From the NCBI GenBank assembly GCA_026874595.1, contig CM049310.1:7192001-7256000 (forward strand): a stretch of 64,000 nucleotides of DNA, given 5' to 3'. This document shows, in pieces, positions 60,317-64,000 of the stretch. This DNA is from Sipunculus nudus. Taxonomy: Eukaryota > Annelida > Sipuncula > Golfingiida > Sipunculidae. A program made the translations under genes and the position numbers. How positions within the stretch are numbered: the first letter of the stretch is position 1; every line of letters starts with the position of its first letter. Below the pieces are notes generated by a model, which ran no database searches, had not been told where the DNA came from, and worked only from the letters and a program-made list of their open reading frames with translations.

Positions 60317-63139
60317 TACCACATTGTTTGTGCTGAAATACAGCATTTGTAAACAGAAATACAGCATATGGTGGACACACACGTATAGACTTAATCAGCC
60401 TAGAAGTTACTTTTTAGGATATACAAAATGCCTTTTATTTGTGCTTTAAAATAATAATCACATAATAAAAGAACACCAGATACTCCTACTGGTGTATATA
60501 CTTGAAGTGTCTGTGGCCAACAATTAATTGGCAGGCGATGTGAAGGAATGTCATTATAAAACATTAATGAATTATGTTGCCAGTCAGAAGGAAAAGTACA
60601 AAAACAAATTGTTCTCTTCCATAATAATGACATGAGAATTTCAATTTCCAGATTACGGCAAGAAACCATGAAGTCTTCAATGAAGATGGTGAAATGCTTA
60701 ACTAGCCCTCTGAAGGAACAAGTCAGAAAACTTAACTTGGTGACTTGCTGTGCTTAGAGTGTGCAATTGAGGGACTAGGCTGATTCCCTTCCCTCTTTAC
60801 CATATCATCCACAGAAGACGGCATGTCATATAGTACATGGGAACCAGTCTGGGTAAATACTTTAGGGAATTCTACAGTTATAGATTTGGCTGGTACCTGC
60901 TGAGTTCAGCCAAGACACTTAACAGTTGAATACTTTGTTTTTTCTTTGGCATTTAGTTCCTGAAAAACGTGTATTAAGTTGTCTTTCACCTATACCGGTT
61001 ATGTGCACATCAGGAATGTTTTGTTTGGTTATTTAGGAGAGTTTTAACCCCAGTTCAATTATTACACAAACAGCAAAAGTGAGACTTACTTTTATGTATT
61101 GAACTTCATGCCATAGAACCACATATTTAAATATTTAAGTAAACATACTTGTATCCTACAGTCTGTGTATAAAAATAGACCTAAGCACATGAGCATAGAT
61201 TGAACAACAAATGAGATTAGAAAATAGATTGGTCCCTCTGTCTTATGGCATTTTTCCCTGAATTGTGTGAAGTAATATAATGATTTATCTTATAATATAA
61301 ATTATCTTTAAAAAATCAGTTATCCCTATAAACATACAAATGTGTCTTTTACTGGCATAACATGGTTTATGTTATCCAAAGTATCTATTGGTAACTAGAC
61401 TGTAATCTGTATACATGATATTAAAAGGCACCTCCATTTCATTTTCATTTGACTCTCTCCCTCTCCATATACTGTTAAGCATAGATTTAAATATGTTAAC
61501 AATGGTCCCACGAAGATGACTTAGAAAAAAATATAATACTCTGTGAAGAATTTTTGAAAAAGTTATGAAATATCTGGCCCTAATATAGACTAATTCATAC
61601 ACCTATCAACTGTATTCTCCAGTATGTAAAACACTTCTATCAAGCAAATGGTAAGCATGCATAAGCTAATAAATATTAACATTTAAAGCAAGATCTCTGC
61701 TTTACTCTATGAAAATCTCTCAAGTATGAATTGGGAGTACTTCAAAATTATATTAACCATAATTTACAGTCATATTTCAAGTTCTAATCAGCACCATCTG
61801 GTGTTAACTTTATGCATAATTCGAAGGGAGATTTGAATATTATAAAATCCTATTTATAAGTGCATTAAAAGATTAATCACAAAGAAAATGGTGGGCTTTA
61901 AATCAAGTCAAACAATAAAATTCTAGCACCAGTTTAATGTTAACAAGGTTAAAGAAAATAGAGATATTTCAAGTGCGAACACCTATTACCAATGAAAACA
62001 GTTTGTACCATAACATACTGTAAATATGTAAAGTTTCATGACTGAAGTACTCCATATGAACTATAGTATCATAATTTTTTTATACACATTCATTAAATAT
62101 TTAAGTTTCACTTGCATAAATCATTACAAATGCACTTCAACAATGACACAACTCTTCAAAACTCACAGATAGAAAACTTTTACACCCAAATATTTTGCAA
62201 AAATTTCCAAGCTAAATATGTGAAACATTCCAACATTTCTTTTTATATGATAAACAGTTGACACACAAATGTATAACAGCATAGTTATAGCATAGGTAAC
62301 CGGTCAATGACACTTGAATGGTCATACATGGATAAAGCAACCGGTGATTAAAAAAACATGCAATATAGCAACTGGACTGATACAAGTAACAATTTCATGT
62401 CACTTCCTAAAAATACGTTTTTTTTTAAGTGACTCAGTTTTGTCATAAAATTCATGAAATTATGTATTTGGGAGATCTTTCTAGGTATGTTATCTGTATT
62501 TAAAATGTAAAGATTATGTTTTATCAGTATGATAGCCAAAGCACAACACTACAGAAATCTGCATATAATGACATTCCATTTAATCTGTCTGAAAAATGAA
62601 TTTAGTTATAAACACTAAATTTACACTACATTCATGTTTTAACAGTCATCAAATCATATAACAATATAATCAGAAATTATAGTATGCATAAATGCAGAGC
62701 AACATATATAGTAACATTTTAAATTATATTTTCATACAAACATGGAAAAGACATAACCACAAACATCTTATCTCAGCCACACATTGACACAGAGAGATCC
62801 TTTGGTTTCATCTTTTTAAGATGTCTGTATATTTCTTCATAATAAAATAATAAAAACTATGCGATTGTTTGATTCTGCTGTATTTTATGCAAACTAATAC
62901 TCATAATGCCTTTGGTTTACAAAGTAATATTATGATTTAATGCTAAGTGATCTTGTATTTAATAATGCCAGTACCATAATGGTACATCACCATTATAAGG
63001 GTTATTTCCAAATTTAGATATTAATTTAAGGTAATATCTTTGTTTTGAGAAATTAAACATAATGATGGAAATGTTATGATTTTGTGCTCTTTGATGTAGT
63101 AGTATTTTAATGCTGGAACCATAAGCGCTTCAATATATT

Positions 63140-63345
63140 AAGGGTTATTTCCAATTTAAAATATTATAATAATTAAAGGTTATTTGCAATTTATGATATT
63201 TTAATAATTTAAGGGTTATTTGCAAAGTAAGATATTTCAATAATTTAAGGATTATTTGCAAAGTATGATATTTCAATAATTTAAGAGTTAATTGCAAAGT
63301 ACTGATATTTCAATAATTTAAGGGTTAATTCCATATTTGCAATTA
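63140..63345. repeat. ~36-bp tandem repeat, about 6 units
   Basis: Units of the type AAGGGTTATTTGCAAAGTA followed by GATATTTCAATAATTT repeat from 63140 to 63345, with the first copies more diverged. A looser copy lies near 63000. AT-rich and non-coding. Confidence 0.8.
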
Positions 63346-64000
63346 ACTGGTATTCTTCAACTGGTTAAGTTACAGTGTAAACATAGTGGGCAGACCCAAA
63401 GGAGACACACAGGACCCTTACCTCTCACCAGATGTTTTATATGCATGTTAGCTATTTTCACGAAAGCCCCCCCCCCCCCCCCCCCCCCCAGTAAATAATA
63501 GCAGTGCAAGAGAGCAATAAAATTGTCAAAGAGCTTGTAATGCCCCATTCTAATACCTTACATCTGATTATCAAAACTTGTCAAATATGATAATTTTAAT
63601 AAAAAAGAGCACCTTTTAATCCATTTTCAAAACACAATTTGAGTACCATAAGAAGTTCAACAACTGCCCACAAGATGTCACTACCAGATAAGCAGGAAAA
63701 AATTTGTGTCTTTTTTTTCTTAGGGGTTCAACTTAATCATAGACCCTTGGCCCAAATATAGTTAGCTTGGGTGAAACAAAATTTAGACATTTGAAATCTG
63801 TCAATATACTATGAGTGGGACTAGAGAAATAATTTTTCTCCCCTACAGTCTTAATAAGTTATACCAAAATCATGAGAGATGGCATTAGAGCAAAAGGCAG
63901 GCACCAGTAGCAGGTAACACTGGCCAGATCAAAAAGCTTTCACACCAAGAAAAAGTATGTAATTTTTATCAAATTTACAAGTAACATATCTCAGCCCTTG

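Larger units (their letters stand above)
57560..64000. other. Right margin without recognisable coding exons
   Basis: AT-rich sequence with the pogo-like MITE, palindromic and 36-bp repeats, and a poly-C tract (63467-63489). Repeat density is lower than on the left. All open frames are under 100 codons and match nothing recognised. It could include the long 3'-UTR of a minus-strand gene lying to the right; that is a guess from base composition. Confidence 0.4.

Overview
This is a window of metazoan nuclear DNA: AT-rich, with long introns, many (TA)n arrays and dG/dC homopolymers, and dense transposon debris. The gene content and the repeat types suggest a marine lophotrochozoan, most likely a bivalve or other mollusc. 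That assignment is inference, because no species-diagnostic sequence was recognised. No prokaryotic feature, rRNA, tRNA or CRISPR array was seen.

Three spliced protein genes can be read. Two are copies of a peroxisomal sarcosine oxidase-like (PIPOX-like) flavoprotein arranged head to head. The minus-strand copy has its ATG at 15202 and runs left off the window edge; its seven visible exons are all open. The plus-strand copy (18816-33330) has nine exons and ends in Ser-Lys-Leu, a peroxisomal targeting signal. It carries a 2-bp insertion in exon 6 and an in-frame TAA in exon 7, so it looks like a pseudogene or a defective allele. Exon lengths and splice phases match between the copies exactly, apart from the frameshifted exon, and one stretch of intron 1 is also shared, so the pair arose by inverted duplication. 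The third gene is SMNDC1 (SPF30), a Tudor-domain splicing factor, complete in seven coding exons (43599-56215, 243 aa).

Layout: 1-15202 is the minus-strand PIPOX-like gene with a 9.5-kb first intron full of repeats, including a pogo-like MITE, a heat-shock-type promoter module and a ~340-bp tandem repeat. 15443-17504 is a Ty3/gypsy-type element, internally deleted and flanked by a CGCG duplication, sitting between the two PIPOX starts. 18816-33330 is the broken PIPOX copy; its second intron holds a CR1/L2-like LINE and its seventh holds two tandem-repeat blocks. 33560-36400 is a Tx1/L1-like LINE remnant split by a solo LTR of the same family as the 15.4-kb element. 36400-43598 is intergenic, with a decayed gypsy pol fragment, minisatellites and simple repeats. 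43599-57600 is SMNDC1. 57600-64000 has no recognisable coding exon and may be intergenic or 3'-UTR sequence.

The genes have ordinary housekeeping roles: peroxisomal amine oxidation and pre-mRNA splicing. I found no convincing new multi-gene system. The most useful observations are the asymmetric fate of the inverted PIPOX pair, nested retroelements with readable boundaries, a heat-shock-element/TATA module without an attached ORF, an unusual Phe at a Tudor-cage position of SMNDC1, and several unnamed tandem and hairpin repeat families.
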